Assembly: GCA_030248295.1 (NCBI GenBank) | Contig: JASANH010000188.1 | Span: 1-64,000 of the forward strand | Length of the DNA: 64,000 bases | Direction: 5' to 3' | Source: Mesodorylaimus sp. YZB2_4 | Lineage: Eukaryota > Nematoda > Enoplea > Dorylaimida > Dorylaimidae | Notes under the pieces: model-generated | What the model was told of the DNA's origin: nothing | The model's database searches: none | The model's input: the letters and a program-made list of their open reading frames with translations, nothing else | Made by a program: the position numbers and the translations under genes | Shown here: positions 48,601 to 59,784 of the stretch, one piece after another | Position numbering within the stretch: the first letter of the stretch is position 1 | Layout of the letters: each line of letters opens with the position of its first letter

Positions 48601-49000
48601 AGGCCTGCGTCAACGGTGTCAACACACAAGTAAGCCGACAATCACCACCCGACTACCCTTATCACTGACTTATCTTTAGGGTGAAAATATCGCTGATAAC
48701 GGTGGATTGGTCGCTGCTTATCAAGCTTACAAGGCGTGGGAGTTCTCGCACGGCGAAGAAGGCCGACTGCCCGACTTCCCCGATTATTCCATGGACCAAG
48801 TGTTCTTCATGGCCTACGGATACTCTTGGTGCGGCCAGTTCAATGACGAATTCATGACCCGTCAGCTGCTGACCAACGTCCACTCGCCATACCCCGAACG
48901 TGTCAATGGAGTGGTCAGGAACTTCCCCAAGTTCGGTCAAGTCTTCCAGTGCAAACCCGATACCACCCTCTACCCCAAGGACCACTGCACGGTCTGGTAG
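45614..49000 (+). CDS. Secreted neprilysin-like M13 metallopeptidase (complete, 766 aa)
   Basis: Zinc endopeptidase of the neprilysin/ECE family, degrading small peptides outside the cell. Exons: 45614-45698, 46050-47162, 47353-47921, 48417-48629, 48680-49000; 2301 nt in phase. The N-terminus KVLVTYIVLALVGSALG is a cleavable signal peptide with no following TM anchor, unlike the type II membrane form. The N-terminal domain starts DPCENFFAFMCDGYN. The zinc site is GHEMTHGFDDEG (HExxH) plus GENIADNGG, which holds the third ligand. The C-terminus is the family's CxVW end, HCTVW. The substrate-backbone motif usually NAFY/NAYY reads NDWY here. Many NxT/NxS sites fit secretion. The first ATG after the upstream stop was chosen because it gives the signal peptide. 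An AATAAA is at 49043. The specific substrate is unknown. Confidence 0.95.
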
Positions 49001-49042
49001 TGCCCTTTAGGATGTGTTCGACTAGTCATGGCTAGTTATGTG

Positions 49043-49048
49043 AATAAA
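49043..49048 (+). terminator. Polyadenylation signal of the neprilysin gene
   Basis: AATAAA 43 nt after the stop codon; the converging MRPL28 gene ends only about 190 nt further on. Confidence 0.6.
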
Positions 49049-49239
49049 CACGCACCTAGTCTCCTCGACAACTGCGACAAGCTATGCATGAAGCCTGGGC
49101 AACCATTGAGCCCCGCCCACTGGGCCATGTACAGGCCAGCAGGCCATCGATCATCACTTCCACCGAGCCGCTGACGCACTTTACTGATTCCCAACACTTG
49201 TTTACAGACCGCTAATTGCCCAGACACAAACAAGAGGGC

Positions 49240-51523
49240 TCATACTTTCGGTGCATCCCCACTTCCCTTCCTAAATGTCAAGCTTTGCCAGAATTTCGAT
49301 GTCAAACTGCTCACAACGCCAGTTTTCTGTTCCGTATCCAATTCTGTGGACCCTTCTTTCAGTTGAGCCACAAATTCCTTTTCTAATTGCACCTTCAACG
49401 GAATCGAATCGCCCAGTTTCGCTTCCTCCATGTCTTGCACTTTTCGACATGCATCGTTCAGATCGAGAGCGATCCACTCGGCCTCTTCTTCCTGAAATAA
49501 TCCTTCCTCTAACCACACCATCAGATGAGTGGGGACTTTCTGGGGGGGGGGGGGGGGTTTGCTAAAGTACTCAGCGCACAGCCATCTTTCGGATGCAAGG
49601 AAGGCCGCACCTAAAACGATACCATATTGTGCGGATACTGTGGAAGAGAGTGACCCATTCGGTCTGGGAATGTTAAAATTGCCAAGATACAATTGAGGGC
49701 TAATTTGGCATGGTAGTCGCATTTAGAAGTCTCAGAATTGTCATCGTAAGGGGCAAAATATGATTTCAGGTAAATAGGCGAATATGATTTCAGGTACGAG
49801 TTCCCTCAGGCGAATAGTCGCTAAAATATCTTTTATATTCGAAGTCCCTACGGCAAAACCAACGGTTTTATTTCGTCAGCTGTAACCAGATACTGTACGT
49901 AGTACAAGGCCCATAAAGTGCTTCGTCTCTTATTATTATTCCTCACCCCCACCTCGGCTGCACCTTCACCAATCAACTCATGTAATCTGTGACCAGCGCA
50001 CCCAGGCGGGAGATGTATACGAGATCGAAGTCTCACGATCAGCCGCCTGGGTGGTGTAGCGGTGAAAGGCGTGTCACAGTTTGCTAAGCAGAGCTGGAAA
50101 GCCGGTCGGCCCTGGGTTCAACTCTAGCCGTCTGAGAACGTAAACCAGGCGTGGCGGCCCACCACCAGGCGTGCAAGACGCACGCCTGGTGGTGGGTGAC
50201 TCACCCTTCGTCCCTCCGGGGTCGATAAAGGAGGAAAGGCCTTATGGGGCGGGCGGTTCTCGAATCAGGGTCCCCTCACGGGGCACGGGCTGGGTATAGT
50301 TGCCCCATGGGGTAACCACCGACATCGCGGCGTGGCGACTAACACGCGCCCTTGCCCGGCATGCGTCCCCGGAATGACCCTAGTCGAGAGGAAGATAAAA
50401 CCACTAACAAGCCCACTAGCCCGCAAGAAAAACGCCGAAAATCGACCCCCTGGAACAACCAGATCGAAGTCTTTCAGCCTGAAGTACTTTCCTGATGAGC
50501 ATCGCACCGACTGGCCAAATGCCTCTCTGGGGGAGAGGGGGATGAGTATGGATATCTCGACCACGCAGAAATGTTGGTTACAACTCCCTCTAGATTCCAG
50601 CCCCCCTCCCCCATCCCTCTATTCACTCACCGGCAAAACGAATTCCGCATATTTTTCCAAAATGTATTTCTTTCTTTCCTCGTCCTTATGAAAATCAGCC
50701 CCGCGAGCCAAGGACAAGTACAATTCTCGTTTTAGTTTATTGGCCAATTTGGAATCCAAGTCGAGTTCTGGCGTCTAAAAGCACCAATTGTAGTCGACGG
50801 AATGCGAATTCAAAGAACATGTCATACCCTCAACAAATAATAATCGAGACCTTGGTTCTCATCGATCAATCGATGGGCAGTCACCGTCGTCCAAATCAGC
50901 ATATACCGATCCAATATTTCGCTATAGTATACTCGTCGAAATAGATGCGGCCACTTGTAGAACGGAATCCTAAAACGAACCAGTTGAACGCCCCCGTTTG
51001 CAAGGGGGACTATCGTCCATACCAGTGTACCAAACACATTTCTCATGTTTGACGAATACACAATCGCTTCCGCCGCCTCACGTGCGTGTGACTCTCACAT
51101 CCGACCCCGACAAGCAACTTACCATCTTCTCGGCTTCCTCGGTGCCAGCTTGTGCTTGTCCTCGAGATAATAACCTTTGACCACCCCTTCACCGGCCCAC
51201 AGTCCAGTGTCAGCCTCGGGTGGATGAAGAGGCAGGACTGGATAGTTCTCGTTCTCGACTCTGAAACATCAAAGTTTAGAACCCGCCAGCTGATCAGCCG
51301 CACCCTCTCACCTCATGTTCTTCCCCTTATCCCATTCATAACGAGCTGTTGGAGGCTGATAATGAACAGGTCGTCGGTCGTGAAGTATGTTCTGCCAATA
51401 TCGTCTTTTATAATGATCGGGTAGTCGGTGCACGATGCTGTCCTTCGCCTTCCATATCTCCCAATTTCGCGTGATCCGCTGCACCTTGTCCCACGTGACA
51501 ACCTTCCTCGGCGCCAATGGCAT
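49240..51523 (-). CDS. MRPL28: Mitochondrial ribosomal protein L28 (bL28m), 295 aa
   Basis: Large-subunit protein of the mitochondrial ribosome. Exons on minus: 51312-51523, 51123-51260, 50828-50969, 50631-50774, 49240-49491; 888 nt in phase. Conserved stretches: RPVHYQPPTARYEWDKG (exon 1), PPEADTGLWAGEG (exon 2), RRVYYSEILDRYMLIWTTVT then LIDENQGLDYYLL (exon 3), RELYLSLARGADFHKDEERK (exon 4) and EEEAEWIALDLNDA (exon 5), in the same order as in vertebrate MRPL28 (256 aa). For exon 5 the TTTCAG just before EEEAEW was chosen over a CCCAG further upstream, because it restores the conserved P-EEEAEW join. An acceptor-like GGTTGTAG ends 3 nt before the ATG. It follows the MATH-BTB gene closely on the same strand. 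The fourth intron holds a tRNA-type repeat and a poly-G run. Confidence 0.92.
49542..49557. repeat. Poly-G run in MRPL28 intron
   Basis: About 16 G in a row on + (poly-C on the gene strand), near the 3' splice site of the last intron. The length is uncertain for technical reasons. Confidence 0.8.
50040..50340 (+). mobile_element. Second tRNA-derived SINE-like element, in MRPL28 intron
   Basis: Starts with an A-box-like GGTGGTGTAGCGGTGAAAGG (about 50050), followed about 50 nt later by a B box GGGTTCAACTC (50114-50124); this spacing is tRNA-like. It contains a perfect 17-bp hairpin at 50158-50196. It differs from the SINE at 10736 and 43240. The 3' limit is unclear, perhaps near 50340-50400. 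It lies antisense to MRPL28. Confidence 0.6.
50158..50196. repeat. Perfect 17-bp inverted repeat, 5-nt loop
   Basis: CCCACCACCAGGCGTGC, loop AAGAC, then GCACGCCTGGTGGTGGG. GC-rich and without mismatch. Inside the tRNA-type element of the MRPL28 intron. Confidence 0.9.
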
Positions 51524-51634
51524 TTCCTACAACCAACTTTGCACTCATCACCCAATCATTCGCACCAATCGCCAAGAAATCATACCCTCCGCTAGGGTCG
51601 TCTACCAAAAAAAATCTTGAGCGCCGTAAAATCT

Positions 51635-51640
51635 TTTATT
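51635..51640 (-). terminator. Polyadenylation signal of the MATH-BTB gene
   Basis: AATAAA on the minus strand, 282 nt after the MATH-BTB stop and only 112 nt before the MRPL28 start codon. Confidence 0.5.
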
Positions 51641-51921
51641 AGGCCACAAGATACATACGTGTTTTCCAAGAATTCGGTACGGAGAGCGAGAAATATCTTA
51701 CCACAAAATTGGCATGGGCACAGCACATCCTGACAATGTCCACATAAAAAAGCACAACACAGTTACGACAACATTTCCATAAACCCAGCCCAATGCGACT
51801 TTGGGTGGCGAAAGAATGCACAAACCGATTACACATTGCCAGTATGAGATAATGTAATTACGTTGAGTAAACTCGAACCGCACCCATTTTGACCGTTCAC
51901 ACAATAAACTACTTGCCCATC

Positions 51922-53562
51922 CTAATTTAAACGCGGCCTTTTCGTAGCCGGCACACCATCGAGTTGTGACACAGATGACGTAGAAGCCCGACGTTCAATC
52001 ACCAATTCCTTCAAAGTTGCAGCTGCCAAGACTGGATCGTCGCGTTCCAACTCAGCCCATGCCACCGATTTCAATACGTCCATACTTTGCTGGCGTAAAA
52101 ATGACAATGCTTTTTCTTTCAACGTGGGTGCGCTATGCTTATCGGCCAGTTTCAATCGACGACACACATTGTCCGGTGTCAACGATTTGGCCAATTCCAA
52201 TTCGCTTTCGGCTTTCAAACGAATCAACTGATATTTGTCCGCTGCTGGTAATACTTCTTCCGCATATTCACTAAAACACAACACCAATTAGCCCGGATTT
52301 ATCTGAACGTGGAGAGACTTACGTGAGTTGTGGACACGTATCCGTATAAATGAAATGAAGCAATGCCTGTACAGCTACCTGCGTCAAATCTTCAATCTCG
52401 CATTCGTTCTTCTGAGCTTCGATCATATCATGACTTGGATCGAACATTGCAGCGAAAACTGGGCTACGAGCCGACAAAACACCCTTGTGGGCACGAAAAC
52501 GACTTCCATCCACCAACAATTCGCAGTCCGTGTGCGATTCATTGGTCAGTAAATTATGCATATCGGCCGATAAACTGCTTTCTGGCACTGCAAGAAATTT
52601 CTTCATATGACTTTCTCAAACTCGTCGTTAGTTTCCTAGGCCCCGGGCCTTGATCTTGCAGGAGGGACGAGGAACGCGCCCCTGGTGGGTGGGTTGGGCC
52701 CCGGTTCGAGTGCATGGGCAGGACTGATATTGTGTGTGTTATGAATGGTATGAGGACGGATTTGGCAGATACCCCGGCCCAGGATAGCGTCGACCAGGGA
52801 AGTTCAGGTTCCGAAACGAGATGACAGGTACCCTCCCCAGCTTCGGTTTTATGCACCTGTTTGATCGTGAGATAGCCAGGACCAGCGGGCCCCTTCAACG
52901 CCCGAGTGGGTTTACCACAGCAAAGCCTACTTCGAACATGCAAAAGAGAACTTACGGACGACGCGTTCTCGAGCTTCTTCTTCTTTCAGATCTTTGTTGA
53001 TCGTTTCGCCAAAAACGGACAATTCGCACCCGACCGTCAACGAATCGTTTGGCAGGAACCGTTGTGCACGAGTCTTTAGAAAGTCCATGGCGAAGAACTT
53101 TGATGCAGTGACAATACCACCTTTGTTGATAGTGACGATATTCCTGTTGAGAGCGCATCCCCGAGGGCCTTCAGTCGTTTCGATGAAAAAATTGACGCGG
53201 AAACGGATACGAGGTTCTGGACATTCTCGAATGATCAAGAACAACGAAACATAGCCGCGGCATTCCTCATCTTTACCGGTTGGAAATAAACGCAAGGTGA
53301 ACTTGTAACGACCGTCGTTGGACCCGAATACGCTCGACGTTAACGAATCGTGCACGTTGCACAATTCCATATGAACCGGAAAATTTTCGACCGTCCATTT
53401 ATGGACAATTTGCAATGTTTCTAAACAAGTAACGCTCGATGAGATACTACGCTCAATCGACGAAGCGCTTGGCGACGATGACGCGCCGCCGTCCAAAGCC
53501 AAACCACCCAGATGACCATTCAAATCTCGTGCGGCCAAAGGTTGAATACGAAGATCATTCAT
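51922..53562 (-). CDS. SPOP/MEL-26-type MATH-BTB cullin-3 adaptor (406 aa)
   Basis: Substrate adaptor for CUL3 ubiquitin ligases: the MATH domain binds substrate, the BTB domain binds CUL3. Exons on minus: 52956-53562, 52323-52587, 51922-52270; 1221 nt in phase. A Ser/Ala/Gly-rich N-terminal leader runs to about residue 50. The MATH domain (about 52-195) opens with IVHKWTVENFPV and includes GYVSLFLIIRECPEPR. The BTB domain (about 205-320) has DCELLVDGSRFRAHKGVLSA, SPVFAAMFD and FIYTDTCP. A BACK-like helical tail follows with EVLPAADKYQLIRLKAESEL, and the C-terminal KRPRLN looks like a nuclear signal, as in SPOP. The SPOP pocket patch with Trp131/Phe133 (human numbering) is not conserved, so the degron preference probably differs. 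The gene lies directly upstream of MRPL28. Confidence 0.93.
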
Positions 53563-53979
53563 TTCAGGAAACTTGGTCGATTTGGTTTGCGAGGACTACA
53601 AAGCTCACGTATTTGGCAAATGACAGAAATGAAAGGAACGCCTGATTTGCAGCTAGCAAATCTTTTGCGAGAACCAACCACCGGCCGCACGAACAAACAC
53701 AAACCGAGAACAACAAAGGAGAACGAGCCAGACAAGTTTGTTGGCTCTTCGCTACAGTATACAGCGACGAGGAGTAGTGCGCTAATAACTTCGTGTCATT
53801 TTGTTATAAGTAGGAGGTGACAATAAAACAGCGGGAAATTCGAATTTTGAAATTTGTCACTTGAAAACAAATTTTTCTAAATCTTTCGCACGACTCTCGA
53901 CGTAAGCGTTGTGTTTTTATTGCGCTTAATCCTTGTACAAAAGCCATTAGCGTTATAAAGCCTCACATTGGTATCATAA
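53563..53979. other. Intergenic between astacin and MATH-BTB genes
   Basis: Should hold the MATH-BTB promoter and 5' UTR and the astacin 3' UTR. A minus-strand AATAAA lies at 53916-53921, 58 nt after the astacin stop. No further gene seen. Confidence 0.5.
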
Positions 53980-55735
53980 CTATGACCTAGGTTGTTGAAC
54001 ATTACATAAGCCACAAGCCCTGGGACAAGTGCGTTGTATGCTAGCAGGATCGTAACCCGTTTTGCAATAGCCTTTGATGGACCAGTCGTCGCAGTGTGAA
54101 TCGTAGTTGGTGCACTGCTTGTCGAGCATGTCCCTAGCAGGCTTGGCCGGGCTGTCATCCCTGCCAGTGCCAGGGCATTGGTTGCACGACTTGGGGCAGT
54201 ACTCCTTCATGTAGTCGGCATAAGACTCGCAGTAGTTCAGACGATACCAAAAAAAGCACTGCCACTTCTTATTTTCGCAATTGCTTGGTTCAGGGGCGAG
54301 CTGGGCGACGGTGGTGGCAGCGACAGTGGTGACGATACGATTGGCTTGAATGAGCGAGTCGGGACAGTCGTATAATTTATTCAACTTTTGCAGATCGTAA
54401 TCGCTGAATCCGTCCCGTTGACCCATGCGTTCATAACCGGCCTTCTTTGCGCGGATGGTTCGCTGACCATTTTTGGTAAAAGCATATGGACCTGAAAGAG
54501 TGCTGGTGAGAGACGGCACCACGGGGCCAGGACAGACCCACCATAGTGCATAATGCTTCCGTAGTCGTAAGGCAAATCCAGTAAGGTTATGGTTCGCAGT
54601 GTGTACTGTTCGAACTGATCGATGGCATCCGATAACACATTGTCCCACCTGATCTCGATAAAGTCATCGCGGTCCGACCGACTCTGCTCGTGGAAGAATC
54701 CAGTGGCGTGCATCAGTTCGTGTTGAACAGTGCCTGTCTATAAAGCAGAGGTTGCAATTGCCACGTTACAGTCCTCAGTTGTGCCTACATGAATCCGTGT
54801 CTGAAACTATATTTTACACATTCCGCACAAGAATTGTGCTTCCAGTCCGCCAAGCAGATGCGACGAAGAATCGGACCATAGCCCACTATTACAGTATACA
54901 GTATGGCCCAGCAGCTCTGGCATGGTATAATAGTGATACAGCCATGGATTAGACTGGCACGTAATGGGCTGAAATTGCCGCATTCTTGCCAGGAGTGTAA
55001 AATATAGTTTCAGGTATAGGTTGTGGTATTTACTTGGATACAGCCAGAGTCGAGGGAGACTGGCTGACGGCCACCAGTGCGGCCAACCAAGGAGTAGCAG
55101 CCATCGTCGGGAAATATGTAAATGTAGTCTCGATGGAGATTTTCATCTCGGGGTACAAATCGGATGCATGTTTTTCTGTGGTATTCGTCCATGGCTTTCG
55201 CTATAACTTGCTTGCTATAGGACCCGTAACGAGTGGATATGACGTACTGAAATAAAGTATAGTGTACAACGGGCGTTTTGGATGAAAGACAGGGCCCAGG
55301 CCAAGTGAGGGGTTAGCGCATATCACGTTCGACGACCCTCAGGTGTGTTGATTTTGTGCGCCTTTGGATGATGAATTCACTTTTGGATTGGTAATAGATC
55401 GTAGTTGTTCCTTTGCGCTCGCCATCTTACACTGTTGCAGACCAAGTGTTCTTACGGCACCCCTCCCTGCTTACAGGTATTTCCCCATTGGGCCATCTCC
55501 GCCACGTGTCCCTGATTGCATTCCTTCCAAAACTATTGCTGTCATTGATGTACTGGTGAATGTTTCCACTGCTCAAGCCCGCAATGTCCCCCTCGAACTT
55601 GTTGGCGCGCAGCAGGGGATCGACGCTGGTATCCACTCCCACATGGCTTAGATCAACTTCCAAAAGTCGTTGAGCTTCTCGAAAATCGTCGGCGGTCAAG
55701 TGAGTCTCACCTTCCTCTACAGTGTTCAGGATGAG
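53980..55735 (-). CDS. Astacin-family zinc metalloprotease with two ShKT domains (5' exon not found)
   Basis: Secreted M12A protease of the nematode NAS or tolloid-like type. Exons on minus: 55475-55735, 55034-55246, 54542-54737, 53980-54491; phases agree (394 codons). A propeptide with FEGDIAG comes first. The mature part starts near RDTWRRWPNGEIP|YVIS, with TCIRFVPRD following. The zinc site HELMHATGFFHE (HExxHxxGxxH) and the Met-turn SIMHYGPYAF with its Tyr are intact. Then follow two ShKT modules (CENKKWQCFFWYRLNYC...CPKSCNQC; CTNYDSHCDDWSIKGYC...CPRACGLC). The first exon listed begins at an acceptor, so the signal-peptide exon lies upstream (right) and was not recognised. Likely roles: cuticle, matrix or digestive proteolysis. 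The active site looks complete. Confidence 0.9.
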
Positions 55736-57571
55736 CTGCAATGAGAAAGAGTTGGAGATGAAAGCGTTACCTTATCGCCATGAATATCTCTATCTCTGTT
55801 CTCTTCAGCTTGCCACTTTGTTCTTTTCGATTTATCACTCGATCACTATAGCCCTACGACCTTGATCTCACATGTAGGTCCCTTGGCACTTTGCTTTATG
55901 GTACTCGTACTTCATCATATTGTATCGCGCCATAAATCGCAGGTTCTGACTCAACCGTGGAGACTCCCTCCCTTAATTTGTGTAAGTGCACGCCAAGGCA
56001 GCCAGAGGCGCTGTCAATCGATCACAACCGGAACTACGGCATTCATCGCAATGAACTTGATGAAAATGTGCATCGCGCTGTGCAAATTTTCCCAACGCGC
56101 TTGGAATATTTTGAATGAATTCAGAAAGGGTGCACCCATTGTCACAAGCTTGCACTGCCCGACGTCACCGCATTGAAACATGGTGCAAGGCCATTAGCAG
56201 CATTTGGAAAGTCGAAAATGCGCGGGCGGCAGATCCGCATAATGACTACTGGATATGGGGCCCATAACAGTCGCAAATGGGACCTGTGAAGTGCATGAAT
56301 GAATCGCACGTGTTAGGATTCTGGGGATCTTTACTGTAGGTATAATGGATCTTTACTGTAGGTATAATTAAAACCAGACACGCAAGTTGTAAGCCCACAA
56401 TTACTATCACCCCATGCTTACAACGCGTGGTCCGTAGAGTGCAAGTCAAGATCCCCTTATCAGTCGGTCAGCCACCACCTCCCCTCCTTATCACCCCAGC
56501 TTGTGATACCCGCAGAACACCATAGACGACACTAACTCACGTCCTCCTTCCTTAGTACCCCTGCATCGACCAGCACCAAGTTGTAGTTGACCCAGATGCA
56601 TAGATATCGAATAAACTGATAAACCAATCGACCATGGACTGATCGTCGCGAGTCGCTCGCCATCAAGCTCCACCCTAGAACATACAGTGCCACTGTATCA
56701 ACTTCCTCGATCAACCCCGAGCACGGATCCTCGTCGCCCCTGACAACCCTATCATAGCCATATATGGCTTACCATTGATCATTTTGCTCCTAGCTAAGCG
56801 ACCCTGGCTAGCACGTCACTAGGTTGCCTCGGCTTTCACCTAGCATCGCCAGCCCGACACACATCGAACGAGGCTAACACCAAAAGCACTAACACGAAAA
56901 CGGGACGGGTATTCAACGAATTTGTAATTATCGACACTCGCCTACATGCCAGAACGGGGACCAGTTCTGGCGGGCGTGGCTATTGCCTAGTACAGGATGT
57001 AAAAGCAGTTTTTCGAGGGTGGTCAAATTATGTTTGACGAATTAGTCGCATGAAAATGTGCTCAGTGTCCATTTTTAGGCTTGTTTTCTGAAACAGGACA
57101 TTCGATTATACGCGTACGGCCATCGTGGCCGTGCCACTGCCAGCCAGTGATTGGCTTTACATAGGGACGAGGAAAAACAGAAAATTTAGCGCGGAACACT
57201 TTTTGCCCAGTTTAATACAAGAATCTGATGAGTTTTTAGAAAAGTGCTGGTTATCTATGCGGGAATAGGAAATGATAAGAAGGTGATTAGGCGCGCGGAT
57301 AGAATGGGCACTTGACTTTCAGTAAGCCAAGTCTATGCGCGTTTCTACGAGCGTATTGTCGGCCTTATCGCCTCAGTCATGCGAGTGATAAGAGTTGGTA
57401 TAGTATTGATCATTGAGATTACACTCATTGGTTAGTGAATTTGATGAGTGATTCTAGGAGTGACCTTTAACACTTGCCCTGCCTAGGGTTCCTGCAGGCC
57501 CCCATTTGGCGTCCACGTTCACCTTGGAGACACCCAAGTCGAAATTGCAGTACCATTTCTTACCATTTTAG
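55736..57571. other. Region between astacin and Ly6 genes
   Basis: Should hold the missing 5' exon of the astacin (minus) and the missing first exon of the Ly6 gene (+), since both genes begin at splice acceptors. No convincing signal-peptide exon was found by eye. Two adjacent copies of GGATCTTTACTGTAGGTATAA occur at 56325-56365. Confidence 0.4.
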
Positions 57572-59270
57572 AGCAGGCCTCACTGTTGGAATGTTGGACG
57601 TGCGTGGGCACGGACTGCGATGGTCCCCTGGACGACAGCAAGTTCGCTCGAAAGACGAAATGCGAAGACGGGGCTGAATGCCAGGTAGGCACACCACCAT
57701 CTTGGGTGGCCCACTGACCTGCAAGTCAATGAGGGACTGAGCCAGTCCTCGAGGCACTCGACACACCTTCGAAGCTCATCGACGGCCTGGCGGCCACTTG
57801 AGGCCGGACACCCTAGAACGAGTACCATCCCGCTATCAAGCCGTGCCATGGCATAAAGCTAAGGCCTCACTGCTCAATGACAGGGCCAAAGCAGACAAAA
57901 GCTGTCAAAACTCTCAAAATTCAGGCTGGCAGTGGCGGCTTTTCCAATGCAAGCCGGATATTGCAGGAAGCTGTCACTTGGGAACCCTCCTATACTTTTG
58001 TACAGGACATGGTCAAGCTTATCTCATGCTGGAGAATGACTGGACCCGTTGCACGCTGAGGTGACAGAATGAGATATGAGCCCAAATTTGAATAAGGCTG
58101 CTGAATCCGACCATCTCTTCGGATTTTCTGGCTGCCAAAACTTTAATCACAGCTGTCAACAGGGTCATTCCCTCGGTAATAGGTGTGTTTGGCCCATGGA
58201 GAAGGAAGTGCATGTGGTTGGCTTGACGCCGCCGCATACAGAGTATCAGTTGCCTTCGGTAGAAACCCGTCGGGTTGATGTATCTGCCTCCTACGATTAG
58301 GAGGCCCGTAGAGGGATTTTAAAGGTCATCCGCTCTCCGCGGGATCAAGGGATATCGAGACTATTACACCTCGAAGCCTTGAAATCCGCTTTATGCTCAT
58401 CTATCAAGAGCACAGCAAAATTTTTCGCATTTGCGGAGTCACCAACATTTCAAGCTTTCCGGCCAAGATATGCATGGATTGAGCACCCTCCAAGATTCAT
58501 AACGCGCGCATTATTGATTGATTGGGAGAGTCTCGATGGACACTAGTGAGTGTGATATGTGCACGAAAGAAAGCTGCATGTTTTGTTGTTCATTATTAAG
58601 CAAGGATTTGTTTGACCATGTCGTGTACAAAAATATAGGCGCGTCCCCGAGTGCCTGACAGTCATCAGGTGTCATCATTAGGTGGCGAACCAGGATTTGG
58701 GGTTCTGGGCATTCAAATAATATTTAGAGGCAAAACTCAAAATTGACCAAATGCTATGGACTACTTCTCCATATCTCGGATCGACCCCATGGCCTGACCG
58801 GGGCTCGAACCTTGGGGTCCTTATCGCAGGGTTGGCATCTCCCACTAATTGTGAACCACTGGCATAGGTGTGGTGGCTGCCCCGTCCTCACTACCGCGAC
58901 CATCCTATTCCTAAGCACCAACCCCATTTCAGAAGACCTTCTTCTACTACTACAACTTCGTCACCAACACTAGCGAGAAGATCGGGCCCATCCGAAGTTG
59001 TTCCTACCCCACTGGTGAGCCCTCTTGTCCGACAGTGACTCTGCCTGGGCGGTGGCATGCCTGCTCCACCTGAGCCTCTTTCCAGGGTGCGCCCCCCTGG
59101 ACGAATTCGAGAGTGGCGTGTGCGACAACTGGAAGTACTACCAAAGTCTGGGCTGCGTCAAGCGATGGTGTTGCAACTCCGACTACTGCAACCACGGCCC
59201 CCGCCACTCACCACACACCCTCCTCATCACACTGTTACTCGCTCACATTCTCCTCAAACTCGGCATGTGA
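57572..59270 (+). CDS. Ly6/uPAR (three-finger) domain protein with GPI-type tail (first exon not found)
   Basis: Small extracellular three-finger protein. Exons: 57572-57684, 58933-59014, 59086-59270; phases agree. The domain reads ECWTCVGTDCDGP, KCEDGAECQ, a Tyr-rich middle (FFYYYNFVTN), RSCSYPTGC, then CVKRWCCNSDYCN, which is the family's CC...D-CN ending. A C-terminal hydrophobic tail (TLLITLLLAHILLKLGM) follows directly, as for GPI-anchored members. The first visible exon starts within a codon at an acceptor, so the signal-peptide exon is upstream and unrecognised. An AATAAA is at 59301. The partner is unknown; family members modulate ion channels and receptors. Confidence 0.85.
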
Positions 59271-59300
59271 TAACAATTCTGATCCTTAGATATCATTTTC

Positions 59301-59306
59301 AATAAA
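59301..59306 (+). terminator. Polyadenylation signal of the Ly6 gene
   Basis: AATAAA 31 nt after the stop codon. The convergent calnexin gene ends about 480 nt further on. Confidence 0.55.
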
Positions 59307-59784
59307 CAGCCAGATTTGACCAGGAACGGCAGACTACATAGGAGAAACAGGGAAAAAGAAATTGAGTGAATTGTCATGCCAACAGCATAGCTATACACAG
59401 AATGCTAACCTTGATCACCGTGCTCTTACAAGCACCCACAAACACCTAAACCAAAAATTTCTTAGATCCTAAACGGGTCAAAAAAGGTTGAAATTTTCAA
59501 GATCCTACTCAAAAAACCTTAACATAAAAACTCAAAAGAAGTGATGCCTATTACATATTAGTTCACTGAATAAAGCTCAAACTTGGTTAAGCACAATCTA
59601 CTCGAAACATTTCCTTAAATCAAGTTGGATTAGTAAGCAAAAAACAGCTACAAGAAAAAAATCATCGCTACAATGTTCGACACACCTCCACAACGCCGTT
59701 GAAACAAAAAACAAAATCGGTGTAGTAGAGTTGAGCCAAGCTCCACGCCGCAATTTTTGCATACATATCGGCTGTTCGCATTGT
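59307..59784. other. Convergent 3' regions of Ly6 and calnexin
   Basis: AT-rich, without a gene; should be the calnexin 3' UTR. No clear minus-strand AATAAA was seen. Confidence 0.45.
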
